64,000 nt of DNA, taken from CAYQUO01 sp964420835. GTDB taxonomy: Bacteria > Chloroflexota > Anaerolineae > Anaerolineales > Anaerolineaceae. Below the pieces are notes generated by a model, which was given only the letters and a program-made list of their open reading frames with translations, searched no databases and was not told where the DNA came from. Within the stretch, counting starts at the first letter, position 1; each line of letters opens with the position of its first letter. The translations under genes and the position numbers were made by a program. This document shows, piece by piece, positions 7,878 through 16,164 of the stretch. The stretch lies in the NCBI GenBank assembly GCA_964420835.1, contig CAYQUO010000005.1:117184-181183 (forward strand), read 5' to 3'.

Positions 7878-9353
7878 TTGGGCCCATCTAATTCTTCTGC
7901 TGAACCGGTGCGTGTCCTTTTCCTTATTAGTGAAATCGATCCACTAATCAAGATTGGGGGACTGGGAGATGTGGGTGGGTCATTGCCCCCCGCCTTAAAG
8001 GCTCTTCAGGAGTCCAGGCGTTTTTCGCGTGATCTGGACCTGCGGGTTATAATCCCGTTTTACCCGCAATTACGCCAACAAAATATCACTTCTCACCTTG
8101 TTTCAGAATTTTCCATTGACCGTTCCGGGGTAAAGGTAAACGCAAGGGTTTACCAGAGCACACTGGGCAACATCCCCATCTACTTGATCGATGGCAACCC
8201 TGTTGCCAACGATTCTCTTGTGTACAGCAGCAATCCTCTACTGAATGGGGAAAAATTCACCTTTTACTCTTTGGTTGCGCTTGAATTTATTAGGAAAATG
8301 GAGTGGCGGCCAAATATTGTGCACGCCAACGATTGGCATACCTGTATGGCGGTTTCTCAAATTCACGCCGTTCAGGGTAAAGATCCATTCTTCAGGGACG
8401 TTCAAATTCTTCTGACCATCCACAATCTTCCTTACATGGGAAACGACACAGCCACGGTGCTTGCGGCATATGGTCTTGCCCCAAGTCAGGACTCGAACCT
8501 TCCTGCTTGGGCTAGACATTTGCCACTTCCGATGGGTATTGCCGCAGCTGATTGGATTACCACCCCATCTCCCTCTTATGCAAACGAGATAATGACAACC
8601 GAATTTGGCTGTGGTCTTGAAAAATATCTATATAACAAAAAAGATAGGATCTCAGGGATTCTAAATGGACTGGATACTAAAACGTGGAATCCATCAGATG
8701 ACCCGCTCATTCCAAGGAACTATTCATTGGAAATGTTGGGGTCACGTTCTGAAAACAAATTGCACCTGTTGAGGGAATTTGGATTGGATGAAGCAACAGA
8801 TCTCCCATTATTGGCCTTTATTGGCAGGATAGACCCTCAAAAAGGTGTTGACCTCGCAATTGACGCCTTAAGGTTGATAACAGACACCCCCTGGCAGATG
8901 CTGTTTCTGGGCGTTGGCAGCCCAACCCTGGAGGAGGCATGCCGCCGACTTCAGGATGATTTCCCTTATCGCGTGCGGACGGCTTTTCGCTATGATGCCC
9001 AACTGTCCCATCGGGTGTATGCGGGCGCTGATATTTTGCTTATACCTTCACGCTATGAGCCATGCGGCCTTGTACAAATGATTGCCATGCATTATGGCTG
9101 TATTCCATTGGCTAATTCCACAGGTGGATTAAAGGACACGATCAGGGACCCGGAAAATTCCAAAAAACCGAACGGCTTTCTTTTTCACCCAGTTACACCT
9201 GCTGCCCTGGCAGGGAAAATCAAGAAAACAATTCAGGTTTATTCCGATCCAACAGCATGGCAGGCATTGCAGCGTCAGGCAATGTCTGAAGACTTTTCAT
9301 GGGATCAATCTGCCGCCAAGTACCTAAAACTCTACGAGCGCTTGTTGTCATAG
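7878..9353 (+). CDS. glgA: Glycogen synthase, GT5 family
   Basis: GlgA transfers glucose from ADP-glucose (sometimes UDP-glucose) to the non-reducing end of alpha-1,4-glucan. The GT5 hallmarks are present. The N-terminal nucleotide-sugar loop reads KIGGLGDVGGSLP (many homologues have KTGGL). HANDWHT follows, and the C-terminal GT-B half carries PSRYEPCGLVQMIAMHYG and STGGLKDTI. A TTG at 7854 begins the open frame, but TTG at 7878 has AGAGGA nine bases upstream, so that start (491 residues) is preferred. It lies just after the amidohydrolase-CYTH gene and ahead of malQ, consistent with a glycogen-turnover pair at the end of the operon. Confidence 0.93.
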   Translation: MGPSNSSAEPVRVLFLISEIDPLIKIGGLGDVGGSLPPALKALQESRRFSRDLDLRVIIPFYPQLRQQNITSHLVSEFSIDRSGVKVNARVYQSTLGNIPIYLIDGNPVANDSLVYSSNPLLNGEKFTFYSLVALEFIRKMEWRPNIVHANDWHTCMAVSQIHAVQGKDPFFRDVQILLTIHNLPYMGNDTATVLAAYGLAPSQDSNLPAWARHLPLPMGIAAADWITTPSPSYANEIMTTEFGCGLEKYLYNKKDRISGILNGLDTKTWNPSDDPLIPRNYSLEMLGSRSENKLHLLREFGLDEATDLPLLAFIGRIDPQKGVDLAIDALRLITDTPWQMLFLGVGSPTLEEACRRLQDDFPYRVRTAFRYDAQLSHRVYAGADILLIPSRYEPCGLVQMIAMHYGCIPLANSTGGLKDTIRDPENSKKPNGFLFHPVTPAALAGKIKKTIQVYSDPTAWQALQRQAMSEDFSWDQSAAKYLKLYERLLS

Positions 9354-9441
9354 GTAATCTGTATTGCATCACTGGATGAAAGCATTCCGACTTAAAAATC
9401 CCATGTATATGCAAATCTGCACCGTTGAGGATTGCATTTAA

Positions 9442-10941
9442 GTGAAATTTCAACGTTCCTCTGGAATTATCCTGCATCCCAGCAGCCTGCCGGGCCCCGA
9501 TGGAATTGGTGACCTGGGCCCTGCAGCGTTCAATTGGATCCGGTTTCTATCGGAAACAGGATGCGGACTATGGCAGGTGCTCCCGCTCGGCCCTACGGGT
9601 TTCGGTGATTCACCCTACCAGTCCCTTTCCGCCTTTGCTGGCAATCCAAACCTTATCAGCCCCGCTTTATTGGTGGAAGATCGTTTGCTGGATAATTCCG
9701 ACCTTGAGGACAGGCCCATTTTTACAGAAAACCGGGTTGAATTTAGCAAGGTAATCGAATGGAAACGCATATTGTTACATCGCGCCTTCGAGCGTTTTTG
9801 CAATAACGGTCAGCGTGAACTCAAAAGCGAATTGCAATTCTTTATTGAACGGGAAGCCAATTGGTTATTGGAATACTCTGTATACGCTGCCATCAAGGAC
9901 ACCCATCATGGGAATTCGTGGAACTTATGGCCACCACCTCTTAAGATGCATGATGAACAAACCATTGCCGAGTACAGGAACATGCATCAGGTGGAAATAT
10001 TATGGCAGCAATTCGTGCAATTTCTGTTTTTTCGCCAGTGGCATTCCCTGAAAGATTTTGCAATCAATAATGGCATCAAGATCATTGGTGATATTCCGAT
10101 CTTTGTGTCATACGACAGCTCGGATGTGTGGTCCAATCCACATCTCTTCGATCTCGACCCCGACTGCCGGCCCAGGGTTGTTGCTGGTGTGCCCCCGGAT
10201 TACTTTTCTTCCACTGGCCAGTTATGGGGAAACCCGTTGTATAAATGGGAGGAACATAAGAAGACCGGCTATTCATGGTGGATTTCCCGTTTACAGCAAG
10301 TTCTAACAATGGTTGATATTATTCGCCTTGACCATTTCCGCGGCTTTGCTGGTTATTGGGAAGTACCAGCTGGTATGACAACTGCAGAGAAGGGCCAATG
10401 GGTGACAGGGCCTGGAGAGGATTTTTTTAATACGGTCATCAACCGATTGGGGGATCTACCGATCATTGCTGAGGATCTTGGAGAGATCACGCCTGATGTG
10501 ATCGAATTGATGCATCATTTTTCATTTCCCGGCATGAAAGTCCTCCAATTTGCTTTTTCTTCAGACCCCAACAATCCGTTTCTCCCCCATAATTATCCAG
10601 TGGATTGTGTTGCCTACACTGGTACACATGACAATGATACAGCATACGGCTGGTATAAAACAGCGAACCGAAATGAAAAGGAATTCTTTAAAGCCTATAC
10701 GGGCAGTACAGGCCATGATGTACCCTGGGACATGATTCGAGCAGTGTGGTCATCAATCGCCAAATTGGCACTGGCACCACTGCAGGATCTATTGGAAAAA
10801 GACAGCAAAGCCCGAATGAACTTTCCAAGCACCCAAACAGGGAACTGGAGCTGGAGGGCAGTAAATGGCGAGATCACGGCTCAACTGGCGGATCGATTAC
10901 GGAAAATGAATTACTTGTATTCCAGGTGCACCATCAACTGA
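9442..10941 (+). CDS. malQ: 4-alpha-glucanotransferase (amylomaltase), GH77
   Basis: MalQ rearranges maltodextrins by cleaving and re-forming alpha-1,4 bonds. The 499 residues match the short Thermus-type amylomaltases. Catalytic residues are in place: nucleophile Asp297 in RLDHFRGF, acid/base Glu344 in IAEDLGEIT, and transition-state Asp397 in GTHDNDT. Near the N-terminus SSLPGPDGIGDLGPAA and GDSPYQSLSAFAGNP are family signatures. The start is GTG with TTGAGG upstream. It is co-oriented with glgA 88 bp upstream, and its 3' end overlaps the convergent EamA gene by 8 bp. Confidence 0.95.
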   Translation: MKFQRSSGIILHPSSLPGPDGIGDLGPAAFNWIRFLSETGCGLWQVLPLGPTGFGDSPYQSLSAFAGNPNLISPALLVEDRLLDNSDLEDRPIFTENRVEFSKVIEWKRILLHRAFERFCNNGQRELKSELQFFIEREANWLLEYSVYAAIKDTHHGNSWNLWPPPLKMHDEQTIAEYRNMHQVEILWQQFVQFLFFRQWHSLKDFAINNGIKIIGDIPIFVSYDSSDVWSNPHLFDLDPDCRPRVVAGVPPDYFSSTGQLWGNPLYKWEEHKKTGYSWWISRLQQVLTMVDIIRLDHFRGFAGYWEVPAGMTTAEKGQWVTGPGEDFFNTVINRLGDLPIIAEDLGEITPDVIELMHHFSFPGMKVLQFAFSSDPNNPFLPHNYPVDCVAYTGTHDNDTAYGWYKTANRNEKEFFKAYTGSTGHDVPWDMIRAVWSSIAKLALAPLQDLLEKDSKARMNFPSTQTGNWSWRAVNGEITAQLADRLRKMNYLYSRCTIN

Positions 10942-11911
10942 CTTTCTGGGGCCCCTTATTGGCGAGATACAACCCCAGAAGTACCAAGCCACCTCCTGCA
11001 AGTTCCATCGTGCTTGGAATTTCCTTAAGAAAAACATAGCCAAGGATAACCGCACCGATCGGTTCACCAAGTAATGCCACTGAAACAAGTGCGGCTGGCA
11101 GGAATGCAAGAGCATAATTAAACGATGAATGCCCAATAATCTGGGGTACTACAGCCAATCCCACCATCCAGAAATAGGTTCCTGGCGAAAAACCGGCGAT
11201 CGCTTTCCCCCGAAGTAGACAGGCAAACAATAAGAATAAAGCAGCGGTTCCGTAAACCATCACGGCATAGGAACGAATGTTCAGATGTGGGCGTAATTTT
11301 CTTCCAATCATCAGGTAGGCTGCACTACACCAGGCTCCAACGATGGCCAGAAAATTTCCCAATTGTCCTCCTTTCATCCATGGCCCGATTTCTTTCTTGC
11401 AAGATATTCCCAATGGCCCAATTCCGCATGTTTCACTTAACCCGACCATAGCACCCCCAATCAAGGCGATTATCAAGCCAAGCCATACCAACCATGTTAT
11501 TCGTTCACCAAGGATGCGGGGTGAAAGCAAGGCCACCCATAAAGGCGCGGTAGTCACAAGCACCACCGAGCTGGCTATACTTGTATATTCCAATGAAGTG
11601 ATCCAACTGATGAAATGTATTGCCAGGAAGCCTCCTCCCAAAATGATTAATACGTGTTGCCGGTTTGACAATCTGCCTAGATCAAACTTAATTCGTGTTA
11701 GTGAAAAAGGGGCCAGGATGATTGTCGCCAGGGTCAGCCTCCAGGCCGCAATTGTCAGTGAAGGTGCGTCCACTTGCGCCTTTCGGATCATCAGGGCAGC
11801 CGCAGAAACAGATAGCACACCGATAAGGAGAACGACAACGGCGCTTATTGGTGTCTTTTCATTTTCAATTCGTGGCGGAGAAGATATCTTGCTCTGCCCA
11901 GGAAGGTTCAA
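10934..11911 (-). CDS. EamA/DMT-superfamily transporter
   Basis: This is an inner-membrane carrier of the drug/metabolite transporter superfamily, with about ten transmembrane helices in two EamA repeats. The first repeat begins at AVVVLLIGVLSVS and the second near FLAIVGAWCSAAYLMIG. The C-terminal helices carry LLGEPIGAVILGYVFLKE, a typical EamA motif. The substrate cannot be told from sequence. The open frame extends to 11929, but TTG at 11911 has AGAGGA seven bases upstream and is the better start (about 325 residues). It is convergent with malQ and divergent from the ferredoxin gene. Confidence 0.88.
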   Translation of the reverse strand: MNLPGQSKISSPPRIENEKTPISAVVVLLIGVLSVSAAALMIRKAQVDAPSLTIAAWRLTLATIILAPFSLTRIKFDLGRLSNRQHVLIILGGGFLAIHFISWITSLEYTSIASSVVLVTTAPLWVALLSPRILGERITWLVWLGLIIALIGGAMVGLSETCGIGPLGISCKKEIGPWMKGGQLGNFLAIVGAWCSAAYLMIGRKLRPHLNIRSYAVMVYGTAALFLLFACLLRGKAIAGFSPGTYFWMVGLAVVPQIIGHSSFNYALAFLPAALVSVALLGEPIGAVILGYVFLKEIPSTMELAGGGLVLLGLYLANKGPQKVS

Positions 11912-11970
11912 TTCAGGTTCCTCTTTCAATTATTAATTTTTTCCCCGTCCTTTCCAATCAAATGCTCCAA

Positions 11971-11979
11971 ATTATACCA
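11971..11979 (-). promoter_or_regulatory. Extended -10 promoter for the EamA gene
   Basis: The minus strand reads TGGTATAAT, identical to the ftsH extended -10. It is about 60 nt before the preferred TTG start. The remainder of the 330 bp gap (11912-12244) holds this promoter, the opposing ferredoxin promoter and otherwise no recognisable gene. Confidence 0.5.
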
Positions 11980-12163
11980 ACCGGATTTCGGCCAATTACC
12001 GTCATCCAATTCTGGTCCAGGTAAGGAACGCAGAAGAATGGTTGCCAATACAAATCTCTTGGTCATTTAAAATCAACCATGTGTATTCATGCAAGTTGCG
12101 ATGGCAGGCAGCAAAAATTCGCTCCCGTTTTTCATTTAAAACGTTCCAGAACCACCTCTATTA

Positions 12164-12172
12164 TGGTATATT
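12164..12172 (+). promoter_or_regulatory. Extended -10 promoter for the ferredoxin gene
   Basis: TGGTATATT matches the extended -10 pattern seen at ftsH. It would give a leader of about 65 nt ending in GGAGGA (12235-12240) before the ATG at 12245. Confidence 0.45.
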
Positions 12173-12244
12173 ATTACATCGCAGGGTAATAACTAAAACC
12201 TCATATAAAATCAAATTAATATTCACCATCTAACGGAGGAAAAT

Positions 12245-12658
12245 ATGCCACATGTGATTACCAGTTTATGTCTGCGCGATGGAGGGTGCGCAACGGTTTG
12301 CCCGGTGGAATGCATCATCCCAGGAAAACCAGAAGATAAATGGCCCTGGTTCTACATCGATCCAGACACATGCATCGATTGTGGAGCTTGTGTGTCAGAG
12401 TGCCCATTCGATGCGATCTTCCCCGAAGAGGACATTCCATCGCCATACACAGCCAAGGGAGGTGAACGTCTATCCATGCCCGTAGGTACAGCCGGATTCA
12501 GCGAGGTTTACGATGGCGAAAACCATGATCGCGAACCGGTTCATCTGGAAGCAACCCGGACCCTGGCAGCAGGAGAAAAGGTGGATCTCACCCCAGCCAT
12601 TAAGACCAACGCAGATTTCTTCAAAGAGGGTCCCGGCTACGACGCAGCAAAAGGCTAA
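12245..12658 (+). CDS. Two-cluster bacterial ferredoxin (7Fe/8Fe type)
   Basis: This is a soluble low-potential electron carrier of 137 residues. The N-terminal half has two cysteine groups: Cys9, Cys15, Cys19-Pro and Cys23, then Cys43, Cys46, Cys49 and Cys53-Pro. The second group is a standard 4Fe-4S motif. The first has a five-residue gap (CLRDGGC), so whether it holds 3Fe-4S or 4Fe-4S cannot be decided. The C-terminal 70 residues have no cysteine and look like an acidic extension. It has its own promoter, a strong RBS and a strong terminator, so it is probably well expressed and monocistronic. Confidence 0.9.
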   Translation: MPHVITSLCLRDGGCATVCPVECIIPGKPEDKWPWFYIDPDTCIDCGACVSECPFDAIFPEEDIPSPYTAKGGERLSMPVGTAGFSEVYDGENHDREPVHLEATRTLAAGEKVDLTPAIKTNADFFKEGPGYDAAKG

Positions 12659-12681
12659 AGTTATCGATAACAAAACCATAC

Positions 12682-12720
12682 AAGGGCAGAAAGTTGCATC
12701 AAGCCTTTCTGCCCTTTTTT
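12682..12720 (+). terminator. Intrinsic terminator after the ferredoxin gene
   Basis: A perfect 12-bp stem, AAGGGCAGAAAG (12682-12693) with CTTTCTGCCCTT (12705-12716), is followed by a T run. It lies 23 nt after the ferredoxin stop and 20 nt before the aspA start. Confidence 0.85.
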
Positions 12721-12739
12721 ATTGGATATGGAGGCTGAC

Positions 12740-14194
12740 ATGGCCAAAACAACAAGCCGCATAGAGAAAGATACCCTGGGTTCGGTGTCCGTGCCTTCAA
12801 ATGCTATGTACGGCTGCCACACCCAACGCGCAATTGATAATTTCAAGATCTCTGGCCTAAAACCACACAAGGCATTTATTTGGTCATTGGCATCGATAAA
12901 ACGGTCAGCAGCGGTTGTTAATAAGGGCCTTGGGATAATGGACCCACGGCTGGCTGATGTGATCATCCAGGCTGCCAGCGAGGTGATGGAGGGAAAATGG
13001 AACAGCCAGTTCGTTGTTGATCCGTATCAAGCCGGGGCGGGAACAAGCCACAACATGAATATGAACGAGGTAATCGCCAACCGGGCAACAATGTTACTGG
13101 GCGGCAAGCCCGGAGAATACCTTGTCCACCCGAACGATCATGTGAATTTTAGCCAGTCCACCAACGACACCATCCCTACCGCCATCCGTTTGGGTTGCCT
13201 TTGGATGATGCAAGATTTGGTGGAAAACATTGCATTACTGGTCAGGCGCCTGAAAACAAAATCGCAGGAATTTGATGGAATTGTAAAATCAGGCCGCACC
13301 CACCTGCAGGATGCGATACCCATTCGCCTCGGACAGGAGTTCGAAGGATATGCCGGCTCAGTTGAGGAAGACCTGAAACGCATTAAACGCTCTGGCGAAA
13401 CGTTAAGGCGCCTGGGGATAGGCGGGACGGCTATAGGTACAAGTCTGAATGCCCACCCCGATTATCCAAGACTGATGGTGAAAACCCTGGCCGAGATAAC
13501 AGGGTTTGAACTCACCTTGTCCGATAACCTTTTCGAGAGCACACAATCCATGGCTGACCCATTGGATTTTTCAGCCTCCATGCGAACATTGGCAGTAACC
13601 TTAACCCGTATCGCCAATGACCTGCGTTTGCTTTCCTCTGGCCCGAACACCGGGTTTAATGAGATTCACCTCCCAGCACTCCAGGCAGGTTCCAGTATCA
13701 TGCCGGGCAAAGTGAACCCAGCCATCCCTGAGATGGTGAATATGAGCATGTACCAGGTTATCGGTTTGGATACGACAATCATGCTGGCTGTCCAGGCTGG
13801 GCAACTCGAACTGAACGTTATGATGCCTGTTATTGCTCATAATCTTTTCTGGATGATCGAGATCATGAATAACAGCATCCGGTCATTTTCGGAACTGTGC
13901 ATAAAAGGATTAACTGCCAACCCACAAAAAATCAGAAAATGGCTCGTCAGCAATCCGATCATTATCACCGCTTTAAATCCCATCATTGGGTATGAAATGG
14001 GAGCCAAAATCGTGAATGACGCGAAAAAATCGGGCAAGGCGGTGATTGATATTGCCTTGGAAATGGCCAGGCAGGGCTTACTGTTTGACCAAACTACTGG
14101 GTCCCTTGTGTCCGAATCAACTGTTGCCAGGTTATTAAGTGACCTGGCATGGATGACTGAAGGCGGTTTGGGCGATAGAAATCCCCGTTTTTAG
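12740..14194 (+). CDS. aspA: Aspartate ammonia-lyase (aspartase)
   Basis: Aspartase reversibly converts L-aspartate to fumarate and ammonia and belongs to the fumarase/aspartase superfamily. The start at ATG 12740 has GGAGG at 12730-12734, giving 484 residues. Features favouring aspartase over class II fumarase are AGTSHNMNMNEVIANRA, HPNDHVNFSQSTND and QAGQLELNVMMPVIAHNLF. The flexible catalytic loop GSSIMPGKVNP is intact, with Gly where E. coli AspA has Ala. Fumarase activity cannot be fully excluded from sequence. The gene follows a strong terminator by 20 bp, so its promoter must overlap the ferredoxin end or it depends on read-through. Confidence 0.85.
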   Translation: MAKTTSRIEKDTLGSVSVPSNAMYGCHTQRAIDNFKISGLKPHKAFIWSLASIKRSAAVVNKGLGIMDPRLADVIIQAASEVMEGKWNSQFVVDPYQAGAGTSHNMNMNEVIANRATMLLGGKPGEYLVHPNDHVNFSQSTNDTIPTAIRLGCLWMMQDLVENIALLVRRLKTKSQEFDGIVKSGRTHLQDAIPIRLGQEFEGYAGSVEEDLKRIKRSGETLRRLGIGGTAIGTSLNAHPDYPRLMVKTLAEITGFELTLSDNLFESTQSMADPLDFSASMRTLAVTLTRIANDLRLLSSGPNTGFNEIHLPALQAGSSIMPGKVNPAIPEMVNMSMYQVIGLDTTIMLAVQAGQLELNVMMPVIAHNLFWMIEIMNNSIRSFSELCIKGLTANPQKIRKWLVSNPIIITALNPIIGYEMGAKIVNDAKKSGKAVIDIALEMARQGLLFDQTTGSLVSESTVARLLSDLAWMTEGGLGDRNPRF

Positions 14195-14593
14195 TTCTGC
14201 CAATTGACGACCGTCCTGCACACCTGCAAGGTCCAGGAAAGATGCAGGGTCATCCCGGGTTTGGTTTTTCATACGTTGTGATCCCATTGTGGTGTTTGTT
14301 GACAGCATCCAAATTGAGGATGAAATTTTTCAAATGGAACATTGGCTGCTGTTTTAATAACACCATTAAGAACAATGGACGGAAACTCCATACGCACCTC
14401 CATTCCATCCACGCCGGATTAACAGGTCAGGAATGTTGGTTGTCGATTAAAACGGCCATCAATCGCCTGGCGTTTCAATTCTATTGTGGGATATTAACCA
14501 ACCCCTGTGGTCATTATTGACAAATGCCCCCTGTACTTCCAAAGCCAGCAATTTCTATTCCCAACACCTTCGCAGCCGATCTCTCGCGATTAA
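14195..14593. other. 399-bp gap between aspA and mltG with no convincing gene
   Basis: The genes on either side converge here. A plus-strand frame at 14242-14520 has no recognisable protein character. On the minus strand a 40-codon frame (14269-14391) has an unusually good ribosome-binding site and is listed separately. No terminator hairpin with a T tract stood out. Confidence 0.4.
14269..14391 (-). CDS. Possible 40-residue small protein
   Basis: On the minus strand GGAGG is followed after five bases by ATG and 40 sense codons, beginning MEFPSIVLNGVIKTAANV and containing one CC pair. There is no recognisable family, and the sequence could equally be the start of a decayed gene. Support is only the RBS spacing and position downstream of mltG. 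Confidence 0.2.
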   Translation of the reverse strand: MEFPSIVLNGVIKTAANVPFEKFHPQFGCCQQTPQWDHNV

Positions 14594-15733
14594 TCAGGGA
14601 CAATTGTTCTGCAGATGTTCATCAAAGGTGATCGCGAATTCATGCCTGCCTGAATGATCACAGGCTGTCCGGAAAAAATAATAAGGAGTTTCGGCTGGAT
14701 ATGCAACTGCTCGTAATGAGGCAAGCCCCGGATTGCAGATCGGAGTTGGTGGCAAACCGGGATGAAGATATGTGTTAAATGGTGAATCAAAGCCCAGGTC
14801 GTACCCATCGAGCGGGTTTTTCCACCAGGTTTTTCCATCAACCTGGTAGCCTAAAGCATACTGAACAGTGGGATCGCTCTCCAATCTCATTCCCTGGTGC
14901 AGTCGGTTATAAAAAACCGACGCGATCATCGGTAATTCTTCCTCGATTACAGTTTCCTTCTGGATGATCGAAGCAAGAATAACCGCCTGTTCAAGGGACA
15001 GACCATTCCGGGCGTAACCGTCCAGCATGTCCGGGGTCAGGGATTCCATAAATCGGGAGACCACATCTGAGGTGATTTCAGTAGCAGTGATGTCCCGGTC
15101 AAAATTGTAGGTAGCCGGAAAAAAATACCCCTCCAGTTTAGAGAGGGTACCAAGTTCTGGCGATAATATCAGGGAGCCAGGCTGTGTGGCAGCCAAAAGT
15201 AGGTCGTCCGCGGAAAATGACAAACCGGAGGTAGGCAGGGCGGCAGCGATTTCCTCCAGGCGCCACCCTGCCAGGATCACAAACTTCACTGTTGCAGGAG
15301 TTGCATCCTGCAAAGCCAGCGCAATTTCACTGGCAGTCATGCGTGGGCTGAGTTGATACAGGCCTGCCTGCACACCTTTATCCAACCCTGAATAAACCAG
15401 ATATATCCGAAAAGTTTCGGGGTTGGAAATTAATCCTTCATCTGCCAGCCGGGCCGAGATCGAGGGAATGGTTTCACCCAGTTCAACAATGAACTCTCTG
15501 GCTTCACCTTTTGGATCCACCGGCCTTAAAATATCCCCTTTCCGAAAATACAGCTGTATCACATAGGAGACCTTGTGATATGTCGTCAAGGAGGCGTCAG
15601 GTGGGCCGAATTTCCTGTTCACCTCTTCCACCATGCGTAACCCTGCCCAAATCACCCCGCTCATGCTCAGGAAAAAGAGCATCGCCAGGAGCATAATCAC
15701 CATTCGGCTTATACGTTGTTTGGAAAGAGGCAT
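14594..15733 (-). CDS. mltG: Endolytic transglycosylase MltG (YceG-like)
   Basis: MltG cleaves nascent peptidoglycan glycan strands at the membrane and is thought to set strand length. From ATG 15733 it is 379 residues: a single N-terminal transmembrane anchor (about residues 10-30), a LysM-like segment (FIVELGETIPSISARLADEGLI) and the YceG catalytic domain. That domain has ASIIQKETV with the conserved Glu, FYNRLHQGMRLESDPTVQYAL, and HPGLPPTPICNPG near the end. The frame runs upstream to 15850, but that extension overlaps ruvX and has no MltG character. It is the last gene of a three-gene minus-strand group. Confidence 0.92.
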   Translation of the reverse strand: MPLSKQRISRMVIMLLAMLFFLSMSGVIWAGLRMVEEVNRKFGPPDASLTTYHKVSYVIQLYFRKGDILRPVDPKGEAREFIVELGETIPSISARLADEGLISNPETFRIYLVYSGLDKGVQAGLYQLSPRMTASEIALALQDATPATVKFVILAGWRLEEIAAALPTSGLSFSADDLLLAATQPGSLILSPELGTLSKLEGYFFPATYNFDRDITATEITSDVVSRFMESLTPDMLDGYARNGLSLEQAVILASIIQKETVIEEELPMIASVFYNRLHQGMRLESDPTVQYALGYQVDGKTWWKNPLDGYDLGFDSPFNTYLHPGLPPTPICNPGLASLRAVAYPAETPYYFFRTACDHSGRHEFAITFDEHLQNNCP

Positions 15734-15753
15734 TTCCAAATTCCCAAAATGAG

Positions 15754-16164
15754 TCACTGTTTGGAATCCAAGTAGGACTGCAGGATCACAACTGCTGCCA
15801 TGGCATCCACACTTCCACGCCTGGATCGCCGTACTCCCATTTTCCTCCAAGCATCTTCGGCAATCAATGTGCTCTCACTTTCATCCCATAATTGTACCGG
15901 CAATTCGGTCTGTGATCGGACAACCTCAGCCAGCCGCCCGGCTTTCCGGGCTGAATGCCCGGGGTAACCATCAGAATTAAGGGCCTGCCCAATGATGATC
16001 AACTCAACAGAGTTTTCTTCTGCAATACGGGCAATGGAGGCGGCATCAGTCAGTCGGTTTATGTGAGCTATGATCCCCAAAGGTCGGGCAAAAATGCCTT
16101 CCGGGTCGCTGATTGCAAGCCCTATTCGTTTCTCTCCCGGGTCAACAGCCAATATCCTTCCCAT
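15754..16164 (-). CDS. ruvX: RuvX/YqgF Holliday-junction resolvase-like nuclease
   Basis: YqgF proteins have an RNase H-like fold and process the 5' end of pre-16S rRNA; a Holliday-junction resolvase role has also been proposed. The 136 residues show LAVDPGEKRIGLAISD with the first catalytic Asp, LWDESESTLIAED with the Glu, and the final catalytic-type Asp in SVDAMAAVVIL. Its ATG overlaps the TGA of the upstream gene by one base, so translation is probably coupled. mltG follows 20 bp later. Confidence 0.95.
   Translation of the reverse strand: MGRILAVDPGEKRIGLAISDPEGIFARPLGIIAHINRLTDAASIARIAEENSVELIIIGQALNSDGYPGHSARKAGRLAEVVRSQTELPVQLWDESESTLIAEDAWRKMGVRRSRRGSVDAMAAVVILQSYLDSKQ

Noticed and set aside
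11343..11936. Plus-strand open frame of 197 codons opposite the EamA gene
   Set aside because: The minus-strand frame has clear transmembrane repeats; this one is Pro/Ile/Arg-rich with no motif.
15754..15850. MltG starting at 15850 with a Cys/Gly-rich N-terminus
   Set aside because: The extension overlaps ruvX in another frame; ATG 15733 gives the usual short N-terminus and membrane anchor.
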